A stretch of DNA of 64,000 bases from Amoebidium appalachense (lineage: Eukaryota > Ichthyosporea). Every line of letters begins with the position of its first letter. Position 1 is the first letter of the stretch. The stretch spans positions 7,812,001-7,876,000 of the forward strand of contig CAVNZM010000005.1 in assembly GCA_963693365.1 (NCBI GenBank), written 5' to 3'. The translations under genes and the position numbers were made by a program. Below, piece after piece: positions 24,601 to 37,873 of the stretch. A model generated the notes under the pieces. That model searched no databases. It saw nothing but the letters and a program-made list of their open reading frames with translations, and was not told the DNA's origin.

Positions 24601-27362
24601 CCAAAGGCCTTGGCTGGGCCCAGGCAATCGGGGCCATTGCAATCTCAGGCAGGCATGAGGCATGATGGGGGCACCCTGGCACCCAGCTGGGACTCACCCA
24701 CAGTGGATAGGCGCCACCAGATGAATAGCAACCCACCCGTGCCTCTGAAGCTGAGGGAGGGCAGAAAAGTATGTGCGGGTGTGTGGTGGGGTGGCGGTGT
24801 GTGCATGTGTATTGGGGGGGGGGGGGGGGGGCTAACTTGGCAAGGGAGTGATGGGTGAGAGGAGTAGACGGGGAGGGGGAGGGGGGGGGGGGAGAGAGAG
24901 AGAAAAGCTGAGGGGTCTGAAGGAAAGATTTTGTTTTTTGATTTATTCATGTTCTTGCATACTTTTTTATTCCTAGTTTTTCCTATAAGGGGAGGGGTGG
25001 TGGTGATGTGTGTGGTGGTGTGTGTGTGGGGGGGGGGGGGGGGGGGGGGGGGGGAGGGTCATGGTTGAGGCGATGTGGACAAAGCTCATGTTTTTGAGTT
25101 GTGCCTGCTCCCCTTTTCCCACACATGCACTTTTTTTTTTTTTTTAGTTGGTGGTGGTGAGGGTGGGTGTGGGTGTGGGTGTGCACGCACGTGTGTGGTG
25201 GTAGTGGTGGAAGGGGGGGGGGGGGGGGGGGGGAGGTGGGAGGGGGATTCAATGCAAGACACTCTCCCTGACCTGACGTGTGTTGGTCATGTGCAGCGGC
25301 GGCCGCGTGTGCTTGTTGTTGAGCGCAACCGTGTGACCCAGCAGTTCATTGGGTCGTACCTGGAGAAGCTGGACATAGAGGTCATGCAGGCATACGACAC
25401 ACAGGCATTCCTCGAGTGCTGTGCTCACACTCCGTTCGAGGTGGTCTTTGTGGATGAGACACTGCTCGAGATAAAAGGCCACCTGGCCACACGCCTGCTG
25501 AGGTAAAGGGGGGGAGGGGGGGGGAGGGGGGAGGGGGGATGGACTGCTAAGTTGAGGGTGAGAGGGGAGGGCATCCCGGAGGGGGGGGAGGGGGGGGGTA
25601 CGTGTGTAGGGGGGGTGGATGTGTTGTGGTTGATTTGTCTTGTTGGGTGTATGGCTATGTACGCACAGGCACACACACATCGTCTGGATGTGGTTTCTGT
25701 CCGTTGAACATGTGATTTGCACGCCCAGGCACACACATGCAGTGTACATGTCAGTCGTCCGTTCTTGTCTGTTGGGCAAAACGGTCGTTACCCGCACACA
25801 TGGGCACATAAATGCATGCTGCCACTATACCGTGTGCACGCCTGGCCTGTTCTGATTGGGTGGGTGCACACGTGGCCTGTTCTGATTGGGTGGGTGCACA
25901 CATGGCCGGTACTGATTGGGTGGTTGTCAGGCGGCTGGACGGGCCCAACCGCTACACGCCATTGGTTGTGCTGAGTGGCATGGCCGGCATGGACTTTGTG
26001 GGCCAGGGGCTCAATGATATCCTGCTCAAACCATTCAACAAGGCAGACCTGCTGGACATGGTCGAGAAATGGGTGCGTGCGTGCTTCTTTTTTTTTTTTG
26101 GAATGGGGCGAAGAGGGGAGGGTGGTTGGTGTGGTGGAGGGGGGGCAGGGGGGCGCGGAGGAGGGTGGGGGGCTAGACTAGTAGGTTACCGGAGACATGG
26201 GGAAAGGCATGCACGGGGAGACACACGTACACAAACACACACGAACGAGTCATGGGTGCATGAGGAAGATTAAGTGAGAGGGGAGGGGAGGGGGGAGGGA
26301 TGCAGGCACAAGACAACAGACAAGGGGGTTTGTTCACGCAGGCACACGGATATGCAGTGTTGCACGTGCACATGGGAACAAGCGGCGGTGGCGTGGGCTG
26401 TGCACTCCAAGGGGGTGCATGGTTATGGGTTCCTTCCGCTGCCGTCACTACTAATGTGTTTGTCTTTTGGGCAGCGACAATATTCATATGTGCATTTGTT
26501 ATTACGACAAGGAGGCGTCTTGGCCCATGGTTGGTCTGAAATGTGTGTGTGCATGCGGGGATATGTTTATGTGCATGCTTGCGTGGTAGTGGTTGGGGGG
26601 GGGGGGGGGGGGGGGTACATGTGTATCTGTGTGTGCATGGTTGGGGCGGGAGGTGGGGTACATGTGTGTTTGCGCGGGGGGGGGGGGGGGGGGGGGGGGG
26701 ACCACTGCACCTGGGTATCTTACAGTGGCATACGGCGCACACAGATGACTGACCGGATTTTTCCTTACAGGAGCCGTTTTTAGGCAATCTCTATGAGAGT
26801 GCCAGGGTGACGGGCAAGGACCCGGCCTACATCTACCAGTCACTGGGCTTCACCGATGAGCCCCGCAGCCAGGCCAACTCCCCGCACCCCTCGGCCACGT
26901 CTGCACACAACCACCAATTTCCTCCGAATGGACCCCCACCCCCACCCCCCGGTCCCATGGGAGGAGGGGGGGTTTCTGGTCTCCACAGACTACCGATGGG
27001 TGGGGAGGGGGGTGCATATGGCCCTCCGGGTGGTCTTCCCGGAGGCAGGGGTAGAGGGGACGATTTTCTGCCGGGGTGGGCAGGGGGGCCACCGCCACCC
27101 CCTGGGTATGGGGGGCCAGGAGAGGGGAGGGGGATGGAGGGGCACAGGCCGGGGAGTATGCGGGGACAGGACTTGGAGGGGCCACCAGAGAAGAGACAGA
27201 GGCTGTACGTGCCATTCCTCCCCCCCCCCCCCCCCCCTTTCCCGTTCCCCCTATCCCCCCTGCAAACATGCACGTGTTATCCCTCCAACCACCACCACCA
27301 CTCTAGGTCTCCTGTCCGTGGATTCCTGGCTTCTCATTTTGTCCTCTACGTGCATGGCGCGT

Positions 27363-27401
<39 letters not shown>

Positions 27402-27486
27402 CTCCTATAAGCATAAGAAGACACTCACATGTGTGTGCACGCTCGCACAAGTATGCACAGACACATTCACTTCTCCTTTGGATAAC

Positions 27487-27548
<62 letters not shown>

Positions 27549-28729
27549 CACACGCACACACTCGCTCACACATACGCAAGTGCACACATACAAGTTTCTC
27601 CTGACTTCCTCTGCACCCAACACACACCTCACACACAGACAGAGACACACACACACACACACACACTAGTATATGGTCATAAACAGACACAAACTCAAAG
27701 AGAGGAAGAGTGTGCGCATGAGGGAGAGAGGGGAAGAAGAGAAAAGGGGGAGGGGGGGGGAGGGGGAGAGCGAGAGAAGGGGAGAGAGAGTGTGGGTGAG
27801 AGGGGAGGAGGGGGGATCAACACACACGTACAGGCACGTGTTTCATGCCCGTGCAAGCTGATAGACACAACATTAGTGCCACATCATTGCTCATACACTC
27901 ATTGCATGTCATATGCATAGACCCAGCCACATGGGGCTGAGAACACACCAGTCCCTGCCTGGAGCAACCACAATGGACAGTTCTTCCTTGACGTTCCCCT
28001 GGGTATTGTGGTTTTGGTTGTTCAACACCGCATGTGCTTGCAAACTGTAACTGACACCAACATGTGTCCCGTTGCCACCCATGCAGAGACGGGGGCATGG
28101 ACCCACGGGGCAATTTTGGGCCTTTGGACGGATTTCCGCAACCGTTCCCCCCACTGGGGGGGTCCAAGGGGGGCAGCCCCATGTGGAGGGGGGACGGGGA
28201 TGAGGGGAGGGGCACCCGCCCGCCTGTGGCACCTTCTAAACAGCTGGGGCCTCTAGGGGGATTACCTGGCCCTCCTTCCCCCATGACGATACCACGTCTA
28301 GCGCCAAATGGACCCACAGTCGTTTCTGGGGGCATATCACCACAGAGAGACATGGATTCACCTTCGGATGGGGGGGGCACGGGGGGCAGGGGGAGGAGGA
28401 GGGGGGTGGGGAGCGGAGGGATGGGCCGAACAAGGAGAAGGAAGAGATATCCAGGACCACACACAATGAGAAGGAGAGGGGCAGGAGGAAAGAAATCACT
28501 GACGCGGTTAATGGATTTAGGAGGCTGGTGCCGGGGTTGAACGACAAGACGGATAAGGTGGGTGGGTGTGTTGTTGGTTTAGATACTCGCGGTTTTCAGT
28601 GGTGGGTGGGGATGGGGTGGGGATGGGATGGTGGCTTTGCACAATTGTTGGCTTGGTGCTGGGAGCAATAATCGCACTCGTGTTCATTTGTTCTCGTTTT
28701 CCTAGGGTTTTGAGGGTGGAGGCTGGGAA

Positions 28730-28761
<32 letters not shown>

Positions 28762-28948
28762 TATGTATGACAATAGTATCGGGGGAGTGGAGTGTATTGA
28801 CGATAGTGATGGGTGTTGGGTGCAGGCAACGGTACTCCGGCAGGCCGTGGAGTATGCAAAGCACCTGCGACAGCTATTGGGGTTGGAGGGACAGGTCAAT
28901 AGCCTGGTCGGTGGCAGCTCAAATGCAGGCGACACATCGGATAGCTAG
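21243..28948 (+). CDS. Dual response-regulator receiver (REC-REC) protein with C-terminal bHLH domain
   Basis: Eight exons: 21216-21469 (ATG 21243), 22479-22962, 24238-24768, 25297-25502, 25931-26072, 26771-27204, 28087-28557 and 28826-28948; about 872 residues. REC1 (residues about 10-125) has acidic pair E16/D17, phospho-acceptor D60 ([11 protein letters not shown]), S92 and K110 (KKPF). REC2 (about 417-530) keeps D467, S498 and K516 but has E423-R424 in place of the acidic pair. Pro/Gly/Gln-rich linkers follow each receiver. The C-terminus has a bHLH basic region [13 protein letters not shown], helix 1, a KTDK loop and helix 2 from [14 protein letters not shown]. Receivers take phosphate from histidine kinases or phosphotransfer proteins; bHLH domains dimerise on E-boxes in the nucleus. 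The Pro-rich frame and the bHLH frame differ by one base, with the switch somewhere in G-runs at 28365-28430, so a homopolymer error or a real frameshift lies there. All other phases agree. Upstream coding exons are possible. Confidence 0.85.
21600..21660. repeat. Poly-G tract in REC gene intron
   Basis: A G run of about 39 nt (about 21617-21655) preceded by a short T/G block. Similar tracts recur in this gene's introns near 23040, 24815, 25030, 25215, 26597, 26680 and 28735. Confidence 0.85.
22379..22390 (+). other. Possible 12-nt microexon
   Basis: Twelve bases flanked by TTCGCAG and GTAAGT, in the intron that interrupts REC1. Inclusion keeps the frame and would add four residues after the fourth helix. 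The REC alignment fits better without it, so it is at most alternative. Confidence 0.25.
23219..24207 (+). repeat. 66-bp tandem repeat, about 15 copies, in intron
   Basis: Fifteen nearly identical 66-bp units fill most of the intron between 22962 and 24238, ending about 30 bp before the acceptor. Variation is minimal: a C/T change in the first unit and a G/A change in the third. The unit length is divisible by three and lacks stops in two plus frames and one minus frame. One plus frame runs on without a stop into the exon at 24238. The unit contains TGCCTAG and GGCTAAG, both acceptor-like. Confidence 0.97.
25851..25930 (+). repeat. 30-bp repeat, three copies, next to an acceptor
   Basis: Three units with a 30-bp period, each containing TCTGATTGGG or ACTGATTGGG, end at the acceptor AG at 25929-25930. 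CTGAT resembles a branch-site core, so the branch region of this intron appears to have been tandemly duplicated. Confidence 0.8.
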
Positions 28949-29561
28949 ATAGATCATGCATGAATTGGTGATGGGGAGGGAGGGGGATATGGTGTGAGAT
29001 TAGTGGGTCCTCTGTTGGTAAGATTAGTTGCTATCATTGCGTAGGTGTGTTGGAGTATGGTTATATATGACGAGGTTTTCTTTTTCTTTTCTTTTGGCTC
29101 ATTTTATTTCTTTGCAATTGGGGGAGCCCCGGGGAGGGGGGGGGGGGGGGGGGGGGGGGGGTGGGGGGATGTGTGACATGACGTAAATGTGTGTTTACTG
29201 ATGATATATCGAGTATTGTTTCCCGCCTAATAGCCATTTATGTATGCTTAGATGATTTATGTATGCTTAGATGATGCCAAGTGGCAGCCGGCAGTATAAA
29301 GCCGAAAGGAGAAAAACGAGTTATTGACCAAGTGTAGCCTATACGGGTCATTTTTGATGTTGGTTCAATATGCCACCACAATACAAGAGGTGCAGCGTGA
29401 TGAAAGAACATATGAGTTATGGTTGTGTGTAGTGTGCAGTGCATACATCGATAAATAAACCCGATGCCTTCTTCTGGATTAAAAAACACGAGCGTGTACC
29501 TGTATGTCATTTGGCAGCATAACGGGAGAAGGAATGGTGTTTGCCCGAGCTGAGTTTGCCG

Positions 29562-29601
<40 letters not shown>

Positions 29602-30271
29602 ATATGTACATTTACATGTCCATGAATTGACGTTAACCCTGTTGCGTGTGCATGCGCAGGCCGTCACGTGTGCTTAAACCTTGCGTGTGCATGTGTGTGG
29701 ATTTGTATGTTCTTAGGTCCCCATACGGGCCATCATGTGCATGTTCGTACTGACGATCATCCAATGAATCAGATTATCATATCGATATAGTGGACCGGGA
29801 CTCCGGCCCTGCAGCAATATATATCAGATTCCCCTAGTGCTGCTTTGCGACCACTGCAGTGCACGTGGCAATACCACGTACGTACGAGAGAAGTCCCTAC
29901 GACGGAGGCCCCTGGGTTTAGGGAGATTGCTCACATAGACAAAAGACACGGTATTTGATAATGCATCACCAAAATCATTGAATTTTAAATATAAACCCAA
30001 TAACCATAAGCCCAGGTGTGTCTGGGCCCTACACTGGGGCAGCAGCCCCCCACTATGGGGGCCTGACCGCGGCCCCTTATTGTCGTTCGGGGATCAAATT
30101 GCTCCCCCCTGAGTTTACGTCATCGGATCGTGTTTTGTCCAATCAGGTTCAAGGAAGGGTCCGTCGTACGGACTGAAGGGCGTACGTACACACGAACACC
30201 TCAGACACAGATAAGTCGTACAATCATCAAAAACCGTGACGCTTGAGTTTTTTTATTTTATTTTATTTTTT

Positions 30272-30325
<54 letters not shown>

Positions 30326-30379
30326 GGGGAGGGGGGGGGGGGGGAGGGAGAGAGAGAGAGAGAGAGAAAGAGTGTGTGT

Positions 30380-30414
<35 letters not shown>

Positions 30415-30416
30415 AA

Positions 30417-30450
<34 letters not shown>

Positions 30451-31579
30451 CTCCCAGGTCAAACATTCGCTAATAATTATCGGCATGCATTTGAGCTGTG
30501 ATGAGGTGCTGGTACCAAGCTTGGCCCCAACGGTACTTCCACAAGCCTTAGGTATATGTAACAAACATGCAAAACTTTTGACGTGCACATCCCCGGGGAA
30601 CACTGAGAAGGCAGGGCTATTGATTCATTCCCCTCATCACCCAATTCCACCACCCCAGCTGGCACCACTATTCATCACAACCACTGCCACCACCCCACAG
30701 TTGCAATTGTGCATGCCTTTGTTGTTGCCGCAACCGGTCTCCGTTGTGAAAATGTTGTGTCTAGATGTATATTATCTAACACGGGCAGTAATGTTCAGAA
30801 TTGAGTATCCACATATAGTGCCTTCCAGGTTTGTCCGGATTAGCGCTTTATGAAAATGTTCAACTGCCTTGAAGCCCAGTGTTCCCCGGCAGGCTGAGAG
30901 TGGCAGCCTCGCGAACGTTTTCACGAACATGTTCATCTTCATGTGTTCAATATCCTGTGGCGCCAATACATTCCTCTCCGTTTGCTCACAGTTCGGGCGC
31001 TTTCACGAATATTTTCATCTGCATCAAGTTGTTTTATCCGGAGTACCAGCATCAGTCGGAAAATAACGAATATATTTATATGCATATAGTCGATTGGGCT
31101 AGTGTACTCAGCCGCACTTGTTTAGAGTAGCAGCCTCCGGGGTATGAATATTCAAGAATAGTATTCATCTGCAAAGTTTGGCAGAGCAGCTACTAGCAGC
31201 CTCGGTTATGAATTCAGAAATATGTTCATCTGTATTTGTTCAGAGTACCTGCCTCGTGTCACAGGTGACGGGCCCCCTCGATACCCACATGGGCTATGTA
31301 CAAGCACACTGTGCTGGGCCAAGCCCGCTCGGCCCTCATATGTTCATCACACACTGCAAACACAGCACGCCTAGTCTCCATGCTGTCGCAGTGGTGCTTA
31401 TATGTACTTTCAGTCCTTATATATCAGCAGAGAATAGATACATTCATCGAACTTCTTCCTCTTTCTAAAAACTCCCCATGTTTCAAAGTTTCAACTGCAC
31501 ACTCTGATCTACTATACCTAGCTGCCATCACATTCAAAAAAACAAAACAAAAAAAAAACAAAAAAAAAAACACCACCGC
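28949..31579. other. Intergenic region between convergent genes
   Basis: Holds AT-rich unique DNA, poly-G tracts at about 29137-29161, 29563-29600, 30274-30324 (51 nt) and 30418-30450, a short (GT)n near 30380-30412, and related phrases around 30890-31240 (tcacgaacatgttcatcttc, tcacgaatattttcatctgc) that look like diverged short repeats. No coding exon was recognised. Confidence 0.6.
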
Positions 31580-33440
31580 CTATTTCTGGCCGGCTGTGGA
31601 CAGGTAGAGGTCCCACAGGCTGCTTGCCTCAGTGGGCTGCTTGGACATGTCGCCCGTCGTCTTCACAAACACACACCCCGTGCCGTCCTTCTTAACCATC
31701 ACCCCGTTGCACCCACTCACGTCGAACACACACATGCGCTTGCACGCGTCCGCACCCCACTGGCTGCCCGTACGTGAAGTGAGCGTCTGGTTCACTTTGA
31801 GCACAACGTTAGGGAGGAAGGAGAACGCGGTGTTCGTGTGTCGGAAATCGAGCGACCCCGTAGCGTAGCAGTGCCCTTCGGTGGTACCGCAGTATCCCTT
31901 GGGGCTGCAGCACGGAGACGCGGTGCCGCAGACGGCCTGCTTGCCGTTGGCTGCAAAAAACTGCGGGCCACAGCGAGAGTCGGTGCGTGTCTCCTCCGTG
32001 GGGAAATCCTTCACGGTCCCGTCGTCGGCAATGTAGAGGGTGGTGGTGGCCCCCGCGGTGGTGGTGCCCTTCTTGTAGCTGGTGACGATGCGTAGGGTGC
32101 ACCTGTTCTTGGCTGAGTCGTGCACAATGCCGTTGCACTTGTTCTGCCGGGCACACTCCTGCTTGCACCCGTCCAGCGACGTGCCGCTGTAAGTCAGGTT
32201 CTTGATCTTGGTGTTGGTCGTGTGGCCGGTGAACTGGCGCCACGTGCGCAGGGCGGAGGAGCGCACATATATCGAGAACATATTGGAAGAAACGGTGTCT
32301 GCCGAGCTCAGGAGGGTCTTGAGGCGGCAGTATGTGCCGGCATACACAAAGCCGGTGCACTGGGCCGTGCTGTCACACACCTCGCGGCACTTATCCCACG
32401 TGGTGCCTTCGAAGGCCTTTCCAAGGTCCGCCACCCCCTCCTTCACCTCCCGACCCTCCAAAACGCTCCACCCGGCCGGAAGCGGTGCAGGAGGGAGGGT
32501 GCCACTGCGCACAAACACCTGCCATGGGGTAGATGCGCTCTTGTACTTGGCCGCATCACGCTTCAGCTGGGACCCAACAGTCAGGGACCTGAACATGCAC
32601 GTGGTGTATTCGCTGTTGTACGCAAAGGCGTTGCACCCGGCCGTGCGTGCGCACGCCACCTTGCACATGTCCAGCGTCCATCCGGGATCCCCACCGCCAG
32701 CAATGGACCGGCCACCGTTAAAGGTTGCGCCCTGCTCCTGCACCCACCCTGTGCACTCCTTTGGCAGCGGGCAGTTCTCGCTTGCAGCCCCGGCACACTG
32801 CGCACCGATGCCCTGGGGAGGAGGGTTTGTGCACGTGCGTGTGCGCTGGCCACCGCTGCACAATCCACCGCATGGGGACCAGGCAGTCCAGCCACCATTA
32901 ATGCTGAGGACAGGTGTCCTGTCTGTGCTGGCGCCCTGCGAGGTCGTGGGTGTACTGCCAATGACGGACTTGATAAACTCCGTGTAGTGGCTGAGGCGGG
33001 TATAGATGCCCGGGTAGCCGGCCAGGGCACACTTGTTGCCAAAGCTCACAATGCCCACCTGCACAGGGCTGACACCCTGCATGGCAAAGAGGGGGCCGCC
33101 AGAGTCTCCGTTGCACGCGTCCTTGCCCCCGTCGTCGTACCCGGCACAGATCTGCGCGTTTTTGTTGTATGTGTAGCCGTAGCCGTACAGGCAGCTAGAG
33201 TCCGGCAGGATGGGTGTGTCAACCTGAAGTGGGGACCAGGAAAATCAGCTTATGTACAAAATACCAAAACATGCCCAAAATATAAGTGTTGAATGACATT
33301 TTTGAGATTATTCAGCATGAGCTAGAACGGTTCTGACTAGGAGCAAGGGGAATAAGTCGAAGGAAAGTGATCGGGTGGGAGTAAGGGATTTGGGGATTGC
33401 CTGTGTGTGTGTCACGGTGTGTGTGCATAGGAAGGGGGAA

Positions 33441-33474
<34 letters not shown>

Positions 33475-34447
33475 GTAAGAGTGTGTACCTTTTGCAGATA
33501 CGAGGATAGTGCGTTGTCCTCGGGGTCAGTGCGGCCCCACCCAACCACCTGTGTGGGTGTGCCCACGGCATCAAGGCTCGTGTCCTCAACAATTTTCATG
33601 ACCTGGTTGCCAGCATTCCCATCAATACGGATAAACGCTATGTCGTTCACCAACTGCGCACCGTCACTCAGAAAGTTCGGGTGCCTGACATAGTCTACGA
33701 TGCTGTACTCCTTGAAGCCGTCCTGCTCGTTGACCCAGTCGTTACCGCCCACCCACACCTTGTCAGACAGGGTCTGTTCTGGGAGGATACAGTGGCCCGC
33801 CGTCATGATCCAGTTGGGGTGCACTAGTGTTGCACCGCAACAGATGCGAAACGTGTCTTTTGTCTCTCCAAGGTAGGTGCCTAGTGCCGCCATCCAAGGA
33901 AACCCCTGTTGTTGTGTTACTCGGGTCAGCGAGTGTTGGCACGTGGACTTAGCATGAATGGTTTCTCGTGCGCAGATCTACAGAGACACAGACACAGAGC
34001 ATGCAAAGCAACCCAATTTAAGGAGTGAGGGTGTGTTACGCCGTTACCCTTTGTGGGAGCGGTGGTGTGCAGCGGGGAGCGAAAGGGTGGTGAGTGATAG
34101 AGACCGATCAGCAAGGAAGAGGGAGATGAGCCTAATGTACACCTAACACCCATCAGGCACCGTTAGAAGTTTACATCTGTTTACCACTAAAAAAATAACC
34201 TCGTAGAGCCCAGTCCGAAGCGTTATTTTTCACACAAAGGGCTAGCTCAGTATACCTGGTTTGTAGCTAAACCCCCAACGACTCGCGCGTTGATGGCGGT
34301 CCCATTTTGTGATCTCAAGTATTGTGCTATGAAGGGCCTGTCTTCGCCCCCAGTGCTTGGTCCATTAGTGGCCAGAGGTGCCCCACTGACCGTGTGTGCG
34401 CCTATATGGTACAGGGCCGCAACGGCCGCAAGTTGGTAGATGGCCAT
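31580..34447 (-). CDS. Secreted trypsin-like serine protease with TSP1, PAN/apple and hevein-type chitin-binding domains
   Basis: Exons (minus): 34447-34256, 33905-33489 and 33223-31580, all in phase; 750 residues. A signal peptide occupies the first 24 or so residues, then a short propeptide with an activation site R55|VVGG. The S1 domain has catalytic H102 (TAGHC), D152 (NDIAFI) and S244 (CNGDSGGP), with D238 in the S1-pocket position that gives Lys/Arg specificity. A TSP1 repeat follows at about 313-357 (GGWTAWSPCGGLC), three Cys-paired PAN/apple-like modules at about 359-605, a hevein-type ChtBD1 at about 618-657 (CCSPKGYCG), and a fourth PAN-like module to the end. It probably acts outside the cell or in a chitin-containing wall, with the accessory domains providing adhesion. 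The start at 34447 opens the signal peptide. The large third exon carries everything after the protease His/Asp region. Confidence 0.93.
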
Positions 34448-34875
34448 TGTGGCCGGATAAGGCACTGTGAAATTTAGTTGTACCTGAAAGATGTAGCATG
34501 TGCGCGCGTGTATGTTTCTGCGTGCCTGTGTGTACTGAGCCGAGTATAATAGCAGCACAGGTTTCGTACGTACTCAGTGCTTCGAAATAGTCATGTTTGC
34601 CTCAGTATTGTGACACCTCTTGAAAGTGTACGCATGTCACAGTGCGTGCACGCAATTTAGTGCTGGTGGAGACTTGTTTGAGAGCGTTTGGATTTGTGTG
34701 TGGTGACAATAGCAGAGCCAAGCTACCAGAATATTGATACCATTGATAAGTAGTGAAATCAGTCTTTGGTACACTACTAATTTAGCAGTGGAGAAACATA
34801 CCGGGAACAAAGGGCTATGTGTGCTTGAGGCTCTGCGGCTTGCGTCTTTTTGAGTGACGGTCCACGGATACGGCT

Positions 34876-35386
34876 TAAAGTTCCCTCCGATATTATAGGG
34901 CTAACGCGCTACTAATGTCCATTAGAGAGTGTTTACACCAATCAAATGAGCGCCAATCCTGCAAACGTCTGATGTGACTCATGTGGCCACATCAGTGCGT
35001 TTTCGAGACTAGAGACCACAAAAGCATAAAAAAAAAACTCAAAACAATGTTACACACAGGAAAATTTCTCTTAAACCTGCTTCAGATACTTTGAGTTGCA
35101 ACAACGTAGCGCATTGCTAGAGCGATTTTCACTAACTTGCTGGTCCCGCCGAGAGTTAGTATATTCGTGCATACGCCGCTATGCAAAAATTGAATTTACA
35201 ATGTTATGGAATGACGTCACACAATCCTAGAAAGGAAGTTGTACTATTTTGAATGCCGTAAGATTGCGCATGATAGTGAATCGAACCTGGTATCCACCTT
35301 GCATTTGATTGGTGTATACACGGACTATTTGGAAGCAAATGTGGCAATTAGGACGCGTTAGCCCTATAATATCGGAGGGAACTTTA
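34876..35386. mobile_element. MITE-like element with 33-bp perfect terminal inverted repeats
   Basis: The 33 bases at 34876-34908 are the exact reverse complement of 35354-35386. Inner parts match too: a TACACCAATCAAATG block lies near both ends in inverted order. The termini are TA-AAGTTCCCTCC and its complement, so a TA target-site duplication as in Tc1/mariner-type elements is possible. There is no transposase frame inside, and the total length of about 511 bp fits a non-autonomous element or foldback repeat. Confidence 0.75.
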
Positions 35387-36099
35387 ATAGCTCGCATGCC
35401 ATTCTGATTCAAGACATCCCAGCCGGGAGCAAGCAAGAGGGGGGTTCTTTGTTTTCTTCCCCGAAATGTAGTGAATGCATTGGAATGACGAAAGACTCGA
35501 AAATGGCTTTATTGCGTTATTAGGTGTAAAGACCCTTATAGAAATTTATTTTTACGATTGGATAGTATTTGCGCTCAATATGGCTAGAATGTATAGTTAA
35601 GACACTTCAAGCAGAATCCATGATGCTGGTGCAAATACAGAAAAGCTTTTGAACTCAACTCGGGGGTACCAAGCTGATAAAGCAAGCAAAGGAGTCCAAT
35701 CCGATCACAGAAGATCTTTAGATCGACATTAATGGTTGGTTTAAACTGTTGTATTCCATGACTTCGTATTCGTGGGCGTTAGCTATATGCTCTCCTGAAT
35801 TTCGTAAGTTGTATTTTCATGAGCGACAATAAACAGGAAACCTTGCCTGACCAAAAAGCCTTTATTGTATCATAAAATGTTTTTATTCATTTTCTTATGT
35901 ATTTTGTCAGTCTTTTGTCTGTAATGGATATTATCTGAGCCTGGCTGGTCACGTGCCGATTTGGCACTGTCGTGAAGCACCCCACGAATAGGAGGTTTTG
36001 GGATCCATGGGAATGCCATTATGACACAGCGTTTTATCATCGCAGCCAATCAGCGTCGCCTTTGGTTTCCGGAATTAAGCCTATGTAAATCTATCCCAA

Positions 36100-37100
<1,001 letters not shown>

Positions 37101-37799
37101 GGATTTTTTTACATAGGCTTATCCGGAATGCAGGAACTTCACCCTTTATTTTTAGACATACAAGGGCATGTGGAGTGGACCTCTCTGCAGCATGCTTTTG
37201 TTTGCTTGTATATACCAAAGGTAACTGAAAGCAATTAATCTTGACATAAGTTCAAATTTACCATATTTCAAAAATAATAAGCATAACTTCAGTTATTGTT
37301 TAGCCAGTGATCGACTTTCTGCAGAGGCAGACTCTGGCACCCTGCTCGCGCATGATTGGTCAAATGTGAGTCACAAAATTGGTGGGAAAATATACAAAAC
37401 TTCTCGAAGTGCTCAGCAGAAGCGGCAATCTGCCGGTCCCCGGGCCTGCTGCTCGAAAGTTGCTTGTATATATTTGAGGCGTTCTCAAACACAAGGGAAA
37501 GTATGATAGGAAGGCCTGCTGTCAAGCATGAATTGTTGACTTGGGGCAATCTTGCAGCATGCATTTATGTGACGGTGGGTGCTGGCCGGTGTGTGGTTAG
37601 TGCTTGCCAGTGTTGCGTGTTGTGTGCACGTGTGTGTGGACACGGGCACTGTCAGGTTGTGCCGGCATGGTACGGAATCCCCAGGACAGTGGTGTGTGAA
37701 TGTGAATGGACGTTGCGGTGGTTGGCCGTACACAAGTTTACGCATGTAAGCCGGGTGACAAAACCTGTGGCGGTGTGTGCATGTGTGTGTGCGTGTGCG

Positions 37800-37873
<74 letters not shown>

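Noticed and set aside
32120-33292. Plus-strand 390-codon frame
   Set aside because: Antisense shadow of the large protease exon, which has intact catalytic and domain motifs on the minus strand.
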